Shown: positions 51,613 through 59,942 of the stretch, one piece after another
How positions within the stretch are numbered: position 1 is the stretch's first letter
Layout of the letters: every line of letters starts with the position of its first letter
NCBI GenBank assembly: GCA_947384285.1
Contig: CANDGI010000007.1
Span: forward strand, 43,514 to 107,513
DNA: 64,000 nucleotides
Direction of reading: 5' to 3'
DNA from: an uncultured Lachnospiraceae bacterium
GTDB taxonomy: Bacteria; Bacillota; Clostridia; Lachnospirales; Lachnospiraceae
Position numbers and translations under genes: made by a program
Notes under the pieces: model-generated
The model's database searches: none
The model's input: only the letters and a program-made list of their open reading frames with translations
What the model was told of the DNA's origin: nothing

Positions 51613-53085
51613 ATGGAAGCAACATACCGAAGGAACCTGCATAAAAGTTATATGTGCATCCAGGAGCAGGGGGAGCCAGTGGAAGAATATGAGCTGAGGA
51701 TGTTGGAAAAAGCGGAGGTGCCGCATTTGCTGAAAATGGAAATCATTGCAGCAGAAGGGAAAAAGCAATACCTTTATGATATCAGCGGCAAGCAGCAGTT
51801 AGAGGATTATCTTTCTGGAAAAAAGATAGGATATGAAATGTTGTGGAGAGTATTGTATTCTATTCGGGAATTGTGTTTTGCATTGCCGGATTACCTGCTG
51901 CGGGAAAGTGGAATCTGTCTTGAGCCAGAATATATTTATGTAAATCTGGAGGGTAAAGGGGTATATTTTACCTATCTTCCCTGCTGGAACAAAGATCTGC
52001 CGGAAGCCTTTGAACATTATATGGAGCAAATACTTAGAAAGATTGACCATCAGGATGTGGCGGCAGCGGAACTGGGGTATCAGGCTTATCAAAGATGCAT
52101 GGTGAAAAATGCCGATATACAGGGGATTTTAGAACATATTGCCAGAAAGGAGAATCTGGATAGGCCAGAGATAGAGGCAATGCAAAAGCCGGACACAGAG
52201 CCAAAAAAATTTTATCGTGAAAATATACCAGAAAAAAGCCGGCAGGAACCATTTCAGAAAAGTGAGAATGGGCAAAAGAACAATGCTAGCTTCCATCAAT
52301 TCTGGGCGGAGAATGCTCCATGTCTTTTCCAATTTTTACCCAGACAGAAGGAAAAAAATATAAAAGAAAAGCCTCTGAAAGAGAAGGATTTAAAAGAGAA
52401 AGCTTTGGGAGAAAAAAATATCAAAGGAAAAATTCTGGAAGGAAAAATTCTGGAAGGAAAAATTTTGGAAGAAAGGTCTCTGGGGAAAAGAAAATTACTT
52501 TTCTTGTTCGGGAAAAAATTGACAGGGAAGGAAAAGCTTTTAAAGGGGCAGGAAGGGAAAAGGAAAATCTGGGCAGACAAAAGGCAATGGGGAGAAGAGG
52601 ACAGGAAAGAGGAGGACAGGAAAAGAATAGTTACAAGGGAGAAGGACAGGAAAGGGGAGGGCAGGAAAAGAGAAGATACAAAGGAGAAGGACAGGAAAGG
52701 AATAAATTTCTCTGGATGGGAGGAAAAGGATTTTGCATTGGAAAAGGAACCTGCCCATCCTACGGAAATTCTTGGCATGTGCAGTCAGGAGCCAAAAGGA
52801 AAGCTGGTGTACCAGGGGATTCATAACTGCGAAGATATTTGGGTGGAGGGAGAAGAGTTCCTGCTGGGAAAAAACAGGCGGCAGGCGATGGGGATTATTG
52901 AGGCAGAGGGAGTCAGCAGGCTTCATGCCAAAATCAGCCGGGAGGAAGGGATATACTATCTGGAGGATTTGAATTCAACCAACGGAACTTACCTGAACGG
53001 GGAACCTGTGGAATATCATCAAAAAAGAAAATTGTGCCAGGGGGATTGCATTAAATTTGGTGCGGAGGAATTTCAATTTATCTGA
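51613..53085 (+). CDS. FHA-domain protein (DUF6382 type) of the Tad locus
   Basis: A 490-residue protein; start 51613 is preferred over ATG 51601 by spacing to GGGAAAGGA. The N-terminal ~200 residues (TYRRNLHKSYMCIQEQG, YEMLWRVLYSIRELCFALPD, EPEYIYVNLEGKGVYFTYLP) match DUF6382. A long Lys/Glu/Arg/Asp-rich linker (about 245-380) holds tandem motifs such as GKILEGKILEGKILEE and KKEEDRKR-like units. The C-terminal FHA domain (EEFLLGKNRRQAMGIIEAEG, then VSRLHAKISREEGIYYLEDL and NSTNGTYLNGE) binds phosphothreonine, hinting at control of the pilus by Ser/Thr phosphorylation. Confidence 0.82.
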   Translation: MEATYRRNLHKSYMCIQEQGEPVEEYELRMLEKAEVPHLLKMEIIAAEGKKQYLYDISGKQQLEDYLSGKKIGYEMLWRVLYSIRELCFALPDYLLRESGICLEPEYIYVNLEGKGVYFTYLPCWNKDLPEAFEHYMEQILRKIDHQDVAAAELGYQAYQRCMVKNADIQGILEHIARKENLDRPEIEAMQKPDTEPKKFYRENIPEKSRQEPFQKSENGQKNNASFHQFWAENAPCLFQFLPRQKEKNIKEKPLKEKDLKEKALGEKNIKGKILEGKILEGKILEERSLGKRKLLFLFGKKLTGKEKLLKGQEGKRKIWADKRQWGEEDRKEEDRKRIVTREKDRKGEGRKREDTKEKDRKGINFSGWEEKDFALEKEPAHPTEILGMCSQEPKGKLVYQGIHNCEDIWVEGEEFLLGKNRRQAMGIIEAEGVSRLHAKISREEGIYYLEDLNSTNGTYLNGEPVEYHQKRKLCQGDCIKFGAEEFQFI

Positions 53086-53267
53086 GAAAAGAAGCTCACA
53101 TATACGCTCTAGGCAGAATATAAAAGTCCATACAATCCCTGGTCTTATACCGATGCTCTGGTTTTAGGCCAGAGAGTGCATGGGAAGGCTAAAACTCTTT
53201 GGTGTATCCACTGTCAGATTTTGGCATAGCGCCAGGACTAGAATGTACAAGGATACACTGGGTAATT
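53086..53267. other. Short gene-free gap between convergent genes
   Basis: No gene seen. CTCTGG/CCAGAG (about 53155-53175) could fold as a weak hairpin without a T-run. Confidence 0.3.
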
Positions 53268-56102
53268 TCATTTTTTAAATGTAACCTTTTTGCTGCAGCC
53301 CTTTTTTCGTAGTAAATTGCGGTAGTCGGCAAGTTTGGCTGGGGGAACCTTAATGGATGCAGATGCATGGATTCCTCCAAATGCTTTCTTCCCTACGGTT
53401 TTCGAAGTAAGCCGTTTTGTTTGAATGGTTATTTGTTTTAACCTTTTACAGCCATAAAAGGTCTCTTTTCCAATTCGCTTTACCTTTGTGGGAATTACTA
53501 TTTTCGAAAGGCTGCTGCATTTGTAGAATGCCTGCTCACCTGCTTCTTCGACATTTTTCCCCATTGTAACTGTTTTTAAGTTTTTGCATCCTCGGAAAGC
53601 CCTGGAGCCTATTTTGGTTATATTTTTTCCAATGACCACCTTGCTCAGTTTGGTGTTGTTCCAAAAAGCTTTGGGAGCTATTTCGGTAACTTTGTATGTA
53701 ACTGTCCCAAAAGATACAGAAGAGGGTATCTTTACTGTTTTTGCTTTTTTCGTAATAGGTTTTTCGTATCTTACGGCGTTATTTTTTCCAATCGAAATAA
53801 TTTTGTATTTTGCTCCAGATTTTTTATCTGTAAAAATAAAGCCGGTTTTTTGTCCAGCTGCCATAATTTTTTTGCCAGAAGAAAGCTTGCTGCCGCAATC
53901 TGTGCAGTATGTGTCTCCCGTATACCCATCCTCTGTAAGAGTTGCTTTTTTCTTATTGCGCAATTCCGTGTTCCGATGTCCAAGAGGAGAAAGATTTTGT
54001 GTGTAACTGCTGGTGCATCTGGAGCATTGATAAGTGATGCTGCCAGGCAGTGTGCACGTGGGAGCTTTTTTCTGTAATGGCTGGTAAGTGTGTTTATGAG
54101 TTCCATCTATATCGGTATCTGATCCTTCTGTGCCAGGCTGTTTTGGTTCCTCTGGTTCAGGATTAGGATTATCTGTGCCAGGCTGTTTTGGTTCCTCTGG
54201 TTCAGGATTAGGATTATCTGTGCCAGGTGTCCCGGGGGTGGGATTATCTGTCCCAGGAATTTCCAGATCCGGATCTTCGGTATCTGGTTCGTCGGGAATT
54301 CCTTTAATAATGGAAAGAATATACTGGGTATCGGAATATCCTTCTTGGCTTCGGGTTAAAACAACAGATACCATATCAGAAGAAATTGATATTTTCCGTT
54401 CTGTTTCGGAAAAGCAATACCCATATCCCTCACATAAAAGGGAGCCTGTTTGGAATACTGCCTGTAAGGATATGGAATCACAGTCCTTTGGGACATAGAG
54501 CACATATTGATAACATTCTGGGGAGAATTCTGTTTTCCAAATGGCTTCTGGAACAGTAATCTGATCAATTTTTGCCTTTTGCCCGGTGATCTCTACCTGG
54601 CAGGCAGCAGTTAGATTGCTGCCGTCCAAGGTTCGTGCAGTTAAAGTTACCTTCCCATTTTTATGAGGAACCAAAAGACCGTCATCGTTTACAACTGCCA
54701 CAGTGTCATTATCCAAAGACCATGCTACAGCCTGGTTGGAAACGTTTTCCGGTGTAAATCTGACCGTATAAGCAGCTGCCTCCGAAATAGATGTTTCTCC
54801 CACAATTTCTATTTCTCTGGCAAGACAAGGCAAGTAGGAAAGTTCCTGTTGTCCTGTATAGTCAAGGGCAATCTTTTGGCTGCTGCTATTTATATAGAAA
54901 GAGGAAGCTTTTTGAACGATCATTTCATATGTGCCGAATTCATCTATTTTGCTGCTCTCTACGGAAAACTGGAGACGTCCGAGAAAAGCTGTTTTGTCTA
55001 TCTGCATTCCCGCTTCATTGTGGCAGCTTAGTTCTAGGATATGCTTTGTCCCTTGCAATCGCTGGGCAGCATATATATCACCCTCCACTTCCCCAGCCTC
55101 AAGGCCTGTATAGGAGAGGAAAGAGGGGTATTCAATCAGAATGTTAAAGGATGTAAGAGTTTCCCCTGCTGATAAATATAGATTTTCGGATATAACCTGT
55201 CCGATTTCTGCCTGGCTGGTTCCCTCTATCACAACTGCGTTGGGTGGAAGAATTCTTCGCCAGACTGCATATAATTCCATATTTTTGTTTTCCAGGAGAT
55301 CGCCTGGCTGCAAGGCAGCGACGGCTGCATTTTCTTCCTGCGCCCATCCGAAAAATGTATATCCTTCCCGGACAGGTGTTGTGGAGGGAACTGCTAAGTC
55401 TGTTCCATGGGTTTTGGTCTGGGGCTGTGGCCCACCTGTGCCTCCGTTTTCCCAGTATGTGATAGTATACGTATGAGGTTTCCAAACGGCATACAGAGTC
55501 AAGGGAGCATTGTCTTCATATTTATCTCCAGCCTTCCAGACAACGGTATCTGCGGCCGCATCTGTATCCCAGCCAAGGAAATCATATCCATCCCTGGCAG
55601 GAGTTTCCTTTCGAATGGTATAGGCCGTGCCGTATGTTTTTTTCTCTGTCCGGGAATCGGTGGATTGGTCATTGTAATGATAGACCACATCCCATTGCTG
55701 TTTTTCCCACACTGCTATCAGATAGCCCGTTTCTTTGTTACTCAAATATGCAGCCTCTCCATTTTTATAATTTACAGACAATCCATATATGGTGGATGAT
55801 GTTCCTTGTGTAGGATCTGTTTGATGCAAAGAGCTCCATCCCTTAAAAATATGGCCGGCTTTTTCAGGCACTTTGCTGGAGGGAATATTAATGGCAACGT
55901 AATTAGGCTTCCCGGTGGAGGCAGTGGTTTCCCTGGTTGTGGTATATCGCTCCGATCCGTCTGAGAATTCTCCGCCGTTTGCGCATAGCACAAGGGTTGC
56001 ACTGATTGTCCACTGTGCAGCCAGAGCATTCAGTGGAGCCAGTGACAAACCGATGGCTGCTGTAAGGAAAAAAGATAAAAGCTGTTTTCCTATTTTCTTC
56101 AT
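53268..56102 (-). CDS. Secreted multidomain surface protein (InlB, cohesin-like, BIG2, BspA-LRR)
   Basis: A 944-residue protein from ATG 56102 behind GGAGAG. A signal peptide (KKIGKQLLSFFLTAAIGLSL, then APLNALAAQ) leads into three Listeria-Bacteroides (InlB B) repeats (about 25-270; GYDFLGWDTDA, GYTFFGWAQEE). A cohesin/dockerin-receptor-like beta domain (about 275-400, FNILIEYPSFLSYTGLEAGE) and a BIG2 domain (about 410-490, VAWSLDNDTVAVVNDDGLLV) follow. A Pro/Asp/Glu linker with a repeated NPNPEPEEPKQPGTD unit, a GLGHR-like HTYQPLQKKAPTC region and C-terminal BspA-type leucine-rich repeats complete it. It is probably an adhesin; no LPXTG or SLH anchor is seen. Confidence 0.85.
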   Translation of the reverse strand: MKKIGKQLLSFFLTAAIGLSLAPLNALAAQWTISATLVLCANGGEFSDGSERYTTTRETTASTGKPNYVAINIPSSKVPEKAGHIFKGWSSLHQTDPTQGTSSTIYGLSVNYKNGEAAYLSNKETGYLIAVWEKQQWDVVYHYNDQSTDSRTEKKTYGTAYTIRKETPARDGYDFLGWDTDAAADTVVWKAGDKYEDNAPLTLYAVWKPHTYTITYWENGGTGGPQPQTKTHGTDLAVPSTTPVREGYTFFGWAQEENAAVAALQPGDLLENKNMELYAVWRRILPPNAVVIEGTSQAEIGQVISENLYLSAGETLTSFNILIEYPSFLSYTGLEAGEVEGDIYAAQRLQGTKHILELSCHNEAGMQIDKTAFLGRLQFSVESSKIDEFGTYEMIVQKASSFYINSSSQKIALDYTGQQELSYLPCLAREIEIVGETSISEAAAYTVRFTPENVSNQAVAWSLDNDTVAVVNDDGLLVPHKNGKVTLTARTLDGSNLTAACQVEITGQKAKIDQITVPEAIWKTEFSPECYQYVLYVPKDCDSISLQAVFQTGSLLCEGYGYCFSETERKISISSDMVSVVLTRSQEGYSDTQYILSIIKGIPDEPDTEDPDLEIPGTDNPTPGTPGTDNPNPEPEEPKQPGTDNPNPEPEEPKQPGTEGSDTDIDGTHKHTYQPLQKKAPTCTLPGSITYQCSRCTSSYTQNLSPLGHRNTELRNKKKATLTEDGYTGDTYCTDCGSKLSSGKKIMAAGQKTGFIFTDKKSGAKYKIISIGKNNAVRYEKPITKKAKTVKIPSSVSFGTVTYKVTEIAPKAFWNNTKLSKVVIGKNITKIGSRAFRGCKNLKTVTMGKNVEEAGEQAFYKCSSLSKIVIPTKVKRIGKETFYGCKRLKQITIQTKRLTSKTVGKKAFGGIHASASIKVPPAKLADYRNLLRKKGCSKKVTFKK

Positions 56103-56330
56103 GGTATCACTCTCCTTATTTTGCCTATACAGGCAGAATGGCAAAAAACAATGATTGACGCTTATTTTCTTATATTAAATATAGCTTCCGGTATGTCTTT
56201 TGTCAATGGCAACAAGGGCTTTAGAGCTGGGTAATAAAAATGCCAAAAGAAATGCCAAAAGCGCCGGGGAGTTGACTTTATAGTTAAAAGTTTATATACT
56301 AAAGGCATTGATAGATTTGGAGGCGTTAGT
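56103..56330. other. Gene-free interval between divergent genes
   Basis: No gene is seen. It holds the promoter at 56272-56300 and a short IR-like stretch near 56120-56147 (TTTTGCC and GGCAAAA). Confidence 0.4.
56272..56300 (+). promoter_or_regulatory. Sigma-A promoter of the flavodoxin-SCP2 gene
   Basis: TTGACT (56272-56277), 17 bases, TATACT (56295-56300). Confidence 0.8.
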
Positions 56331-56460
56331 ATGAAAAATAAAGTTTTCATTGCTATTTGTGCCTGAGTGGAAAAGGAATGGGTGATTAGTGTGAAAAATA
56401 ATATTTTTCGTTGCTATTTATGCCGGAGCAAGGCGAAAGGAATGAATGGTTAGTATGAAA
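56325..56460 (+). repeat. Triplicated gene start before the flavodoxin-SCP2 gene
   Basis: Three copies of a start region lie 60 and 64 bases apart: GTTAGTATGAAAAATAAAG (start ATG 56331), ATTAGTGTGAAAAATAATA (GTG 56391) and the genuine GTTAGTATGAAAGTAAATA (ATG 56455). The first copy has the best ribosome binding site (GGAGG) but encodes only MKNKVFIAICA before a stop. Confidence 0.85.
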
Positions 56461-57447
56461 GTAAATATTTATTATGGCGGGCGGGGATTGCTGGATGATC
56501 CTACCTTATACGTGATTGATAAGATGCAGGAAGTATTGGTGGAGCTTCGTGTGACAGTGGAGCGTTATAATATTTATGAACACAAGAACAGCATTTCAAC
56601 ATTGCCCCAGACGATTAAGGATGCTGACGGCATTATTTTGGCAACTACAGTGGAATGGCTGGGGATTGGCGGCTATATGCAGCAGTTTTTAGATGCCTGC
56701 TGGTTATATGGGGATAAAGAAAAGATAGCGGCTACTTATATGCAGCCGGTGGTGATGTCCACCACATATGGAGAACGGGAGGGAGAAATCACCCTTGCGG
56801 GCGCCTGGGAAATATTGGGAGGACTGCCATGTGCTGGATTGTGCGGTTATGTGGAGGATTTGATTTCTTTTGAGATGAACCGTGATTACACAGTGCTGAT
56901 TGAGAAAAAGGCGGAAAATCTTTATCGTACCATTTCCCAGAAATTAAAAAGCCTGCCCAACAGCAATCAGGCGGTGAAGCAATCTGTCTTGCGGCCCCAG
57001 CAGTTGGAATTGACTCCGCAAGAAAGCGAGCAGTTATCCAAATATGTGTCAGATGATATGTATGTAAAGAAACAGAAAGAAGATATTGAGGAATTAAGCA
57101 GTATGTTCAGAGATATGCTGGGACAGAGCGAGGAAAGTGAGGAGATGGCGTATCTGATGGAGCTGGAGGCTCATTTTGTGCCTCAGGAGAATTTTTCAGC
57201 TACCTATCTTTTTATGATTGATGGAAAGAAAAAACCTTTGACCGTTGAGGTGGATAATGATGAGCTTCAAGTGCATTATGGACAGGGAGAGAAGATAGAC
57301 GTTTACACAAAACTGACTACCAGCGTTATGGATAATATTATCCAGGGAAGAATGAGTTTCCAGAGAGCATTTATGACAGGGGAAATGACTGCCAAAGGCA
57401 ACTTTAAAACCCTTAAAATGCTGGATCAGATATTTATTTTCAGTTGA
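56446..57447 (+). CDS. Flavodoxin-like protein fused to an SCP2 domain
   Basis: A 333-residue protein (ATG 56446; ATG 56455 is an alternative supported by the duplicated start). The N-terminal ~165 residues resemble NADPH-dependent FMN reductases/flavodoxins (DADGIILATTVEWLGIGGYM then QQFLDACW; VVMSTTYGEREGEITLAGAW). A helical linker (about 185-230) follows, then an SCP2 sterol-carrier-like domain (FSATYLFMIDGKKKPLTVEV, DVYTKLTTSVMDNIIQGRMS, FMTGEMTAKGNFKTLKML). SCP2 domains bind lipids. The fusion could be a lipid-linked redox enzyme, but its reaction is unknown. The HIT gene follows by 17 bases. Confidence 0.75.
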   Translation: MVSMKVNIYYGGRGLLDDPTLYVIDKMQEVLVELRVTVERYNIYEHKNSISTLPQTIKDADGIILATTVEWLGIGGYMQQFLDACWLYGDKEKIAATYMQPVVMSTTYGEREGEITLAGAWEILGGLPCAGLCGYVEDLISFEMNRDYTVLIEKKAENLYRTISQKLKSLPNSNQAVKQSVLRPQQLELTPQESEQLSKYVSDDMYVKKQKEDIEELSSMFRDMLGQSEESEEMAYLMELEAHFVPQENFSATYLFMIDGKKKPLTVEVDNDELQVHYGQGEKIDVYTKLTTSVMDNIIQGRMSFQRAFMTGEMTAKGNFKTLKMLDQIFIFS

Positions 57448-57464
57448 TGGCAAGGAGGTTTCAA

Positions 57465-57878
57465 ATGAGAGAGACAGATTGTATTTTTTGTAAGATTGCA
57501 GCAGGGGAAATTCCCTCGAAAACGATTTATGAGGATGAGAGATTCCGGGTGATACTGGATATCAGCCCAGCTACAAAAGGACATGCCCTGATTATTTCAA
57601 AAGAGCATTACGCCAATATTTACGAATTGCCCGAGGAGATGGCGGCTTCTGCCATGGTGCTTGCCAAGAAGCTTGCAGCCCATATGACAGAAATATTACA
57701 ATGCGATGGATTTAATATTATTCAGAACAACAGAGAACCAGCTGGCCAGACTGTATTCCATTTTCATATGCATTTAATTCCCAGATACAAGGGAGATGGA
57801 AATCAGGAGAAGATATGCTGGAATCATTTAGAATTGTCCCAGGAGGAGTTAGAGGACATCTGCCAAAAACTTTCTTAG
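57465..57878 (+). CDS. HIT family nucleotide hydrolase/transferase
   Basis: A 137-residue protein from ATG 57465 behind AAGGAGG; a longer frame from 57444 overlaps the prior gene. The HINT-type CIFCKIAAGEIPSKTIYEDE start with its Cys pair and the histidine triad HFHMHLIPRYKGDG are present. It cleaves nucleotide phosphoramidates or dinucleoside polyphosphates. It is likely co-transcribed with the flavodoxin-SCP2 gene. Confidence 0.93.
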   Translation: MRETDCIFCKIAAGEIPSKTIYEDERFRVILDISPATKGHALIISKEHYANIYELPEEMAASAMVLAKKLAAHMTEILQCDGFNIIQNNREPAGQTVFHFHMHLIPRYKGDGNQEKICWNHLELSQEELEDICQKLS

Positions 57879-57902
57879 TACTCCATATTTCCATATACAG
57901 AA

Positions 57903-57999
57903 AAGGCAGGATGCTTCTTTGCCTTAGTAAACAACTTATGGGTGCGCTTAGTTTGCTAAAATGCTGCCCGGTTTGGGTGGCAAAGGGTCATCCTGCCTT
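57903..57999. repeat. Dispersed palindromic repeat, copy D
   Basis: Arms at 57903-57923 and 57979-57999 are inverted copies matching at 18 of 21 positions; the loop matches copy A's loop in reverse complement. Lies between the convergent HIT and murG genes. Confidence 0.88.
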
Positions 58000-58122
58000 G
58001 GCATTCGTATTTAAAATGCTGCCCGGTTTGGGTGGCAGAGGGTCATCCTGCCTTGGCATTCGTATTTAAAATGCTGCCCGGTTTGGGTGGCAAAGGGTCA
58101 TCCTGCCTTGGCCTTTGTACTT
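57958..58122. repeat. 55-base tandem triplication of the repeat's right arm
   Basis: Three nearly identical 55-base units (57958-58012, 58013-58067, 58068-58122) carry the right arm GGCAAAGGGTCATCCTGCC and flank. One base differs in unit 2's arm (GGCAGAGGG), and unit 3 diverges at its end. Any of the three could pair with the single left arm at 57903-57923. Confidence 0.93.
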
Positions 58123-58160
58123 AATATGAAAAATCTCACCGCATCATTCCGCGCATCCCT

Positions 58161-59225
58161 TTATGAACAAAACTCATCTAACAGCTGGACGACAGTTTCC
58201 ACAGAGTTAAGCTGTTTGCTTTTTGCCATGGCATTGCTGTACTGGCTGCGGTTTTGAAAGAGCTTTTGGATCGCATGCAGTAAAACCACATGATTCAGCT
58301 GTTCTTCTTCAATGACCATGCTAAAGCCCTGGCGTTCAAAGGAACGGGCATTTAGAATCTGGTCTCCCCGGCTGGCGTTGGCAGAGAGGGGGATAAGGAT
58401 GTTTGGTTTGTGCAAGGCAAGAAGCTCGCATATGGCATTGGCGCCGGCTCTGGAGATTACAATGTCTGCCATGGCAAACATATCGCTCAATTCTTTATTG
58501 GCGTATTCAAATTGGGCATATCCTTTTGTCTGCTCCAGGGAATTGTCCAGATTGCCTTTTCCGCAAAGATGGAGCACCTGGTAATCTTTGAGAAGCTCTG
58601 GAAGCAGGCTGCGGACAACTTCGTTGATGAATTGGGAGCCGCTGCTTCCGCCAACTACCATAATCACAGGTTTTCCTGATTGGAAATGGCAGTATGTAAG
58701 CCCGTTTAACCGATTGCCCAAAAGCAGCTCCTGGCGGATGGGTGAGCCTGTCAGGACAGCTTTATCTTCCGGAAGATACTTTAGGGTTTCGGGGAAATTG
58801 CAGCAGACCTTACAGGCATTTGGAATCGCAAGCTTATTTGCGAGACCGGGAGTGATGTCTGATTCATGTATGACTGCAGGGATTTTCCGGTGTTTTGCTG
58901 CCATAATAACTGGAACAGATACGAAGCCTCCTTTGGAAAATACAACACTTGGCTTTAGTTTTTTAAGTAAAGCCCGTGCTTGGCCGTAGCCTTTGATTAC
59001 TTTAAAAGGATCGGAAAAATTTTTCCAGTCAAAGTATCGGCGCAGCTTGCCAGAGGAGATTCCATAATAAGGAATGCCGCACTGCTCGATCAATTTCTTT
59101 TCAATTCCATTATAAGAACCAATATAATGTATGTCATATCCAAGCTCTTTCAATCTAGGCAGCAGAGCAATATTCGGGGTGACATGTCCAGCGGTGCCCC
59201 CGCCTGTCAAAACGATTCTTTTCAT
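58161..59225 (-). CDS. murG: UDP-GlcNAc:lipid I GlcNAc-transferase MurG
   Basis: A 354-residue GT28 enzyme. The N-terminal glycine-rich loop LTGGGTAGHVTPNIAL, the second loop FSKGGFVSVPV with AVIHESDITPGLANK, and the C-terminal UDP-sugar site MVVGGSSGSQFINEVV and VISRAGANAICELLALHKPN are complete. It adds GlcNAc to lipid I on the inner membrane face to give lipid II. No other wall-cluster genes (mra, fts) surround it. An isolated MurG of this type is common in Clostridia. The likely promoter is TTGACT with a 16-base spacer to TAAGAT, just upstream on the minus strand. Confidence 0.92.
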   Translation of the reverse strand: MKRIVLTGGGTAGHVTPNIALLPRLKELGYDIHYIGSYNGIEKKLIEQCGIPYYGISSGKLRRYFDWKNFSDPFKVIKGYGQARALLKKLKPSVVFSKGGFVSVPVIMAAKHRKIPAVIHESDITPGLANKLAIPNACKVCCNFPETLKYLPEDKAVLTGSPIRQELLLGNRLNGLTYCHFQSGKPVIMVVGGSSGSQFINEVVRSLLPELLKDYQVLHLCGKGNLDNSLEQTKGYAQFEYANKELSDMFAMADIVISRAGANAICELLALHKPNILIPLSANASRGDQILNARSFERQGFSMVIEEEQLNHVVLLHAIQKLFQNRSQYSNAMAKSKQLNSVETVVQLLDEFCS

Positions 59226-59348
59226 GATTACCTCCTGGGTGTTATGATATTTGCACTACTTTTATCTTATACTGTTCTTGGGAAAAGTCAAGAGAGGATA
59301 AGGGTCGAAATCTAGGGGAATATGCGGCGAAAAAAGCTTTCTGGATAC

Positions 59349-59377
59349 TTCACAGAACGGAAAAGAATATTTATAAT
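59349..59377 (+). promoter_or_regulatory. Sigma-A promoter of the small membrane protein gene
   Basis: TTCACA (59349-59354), 17 bases, TATAAT (59372-59377). Confidence 0.7.
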
Positions 59378-59493
59378 GAGAGGTAGCAGGCAGCATGCGC
59401 ATGTACATGTATGGAAGGCGCAAGGAAGTTCCATATATAGGAGCATGTGTAAAATCTATGCCTGTGCATTTATGGAAAGGAGGGACATGCTTT

Positions 59494-59823
59494 ATGGAGA
59501 AATGGATATTTTTTCTACAGAAATACGATGAAATTCTCATAAAAGGAGCGGTAATCCTGATTGGATTGATTGCCATGCTGCTTTTGATAGGGATTTTAAG
59601 ACAGATAAAAAGGCTGAACCGAAGCTTTGGAACTATTACGGAGAGCATACAAGCGTATTTTAATGTAATCCTGCGGGAGGAAGAGGAGGAAGAAGAGGAG
59701 CTCTCCAATGCCCGGGTACATAGTGCAAGGAAAGCGGAGAGAGAAGCGGTTTTGGAGAAGGAGCATAAGAAGAAGGAAGATGAGGAGATTGTGAATGCTG
59801 TGCTGCAGGAATACTTTTCCTGA
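59494..59823 (+). CDS. Small membrane protein with acidic/basic coiled coil
   Basis: A 109-residue protein from ATG 59494 (AAAGGAGGG upstream). One membrane segment (about residues 16-36, GAVILIGLIAMLLLIGILRQ), then an amphipathic helix (IKRLNRSFGTITESIQAYFN) and a highly charged Glu then Lys/Arg/Glu tail. The family is not recognised. It has its own promoter and is followed by the pgi promoter, so it is probably a single-gene unit. Confidence 0.65.
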   Translation: MEKWIFFLQKYDEILIKGAVILIGLIAMLLLIGILRQIKRLNRSFGTITESIQAYFNVILREEEEEEEELSNARVHSARKAEREAVLEKEHKKKEDEEIVNAVLQEYFS

Positions 59824-59838
59824 TTTGTCTTTTTTGGT

Positions 59839-59867
59839 TTGACGAAGCGGGACAGATTTGTTACAAT
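59839..59867 (+). promoter_or_regulatory. Sigma-A promoter of pgi
   Basis: TTGACG (59839-59844), 17 bases, TACAAT (59862-59867), about 75 bases before the pgi ATG. Confidence 0.8.
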
Positions 59868-59942
59868 ATTCCATAAGTGGAGCGGAGAATGCCAGCAGTG
59901 GAATTCTTTTGGGAAGCATATAAAAAACAAAGGAGTGGAATC

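Noticed and set aside
52296-52826. Overlapping long frames on both strands in the FHA gene linker
   Set aside because: The low-complexity purine-rich linker keeps other frames open (Lys/Arg/Gly or Ser/Phe-rich); the FHA frame spans the whole region with recognisable domains.
57958-58122. CRISPR-like array
   Set aside because: The three 55-base units follow each other directly with no unique spacers, and there are no cas genes.
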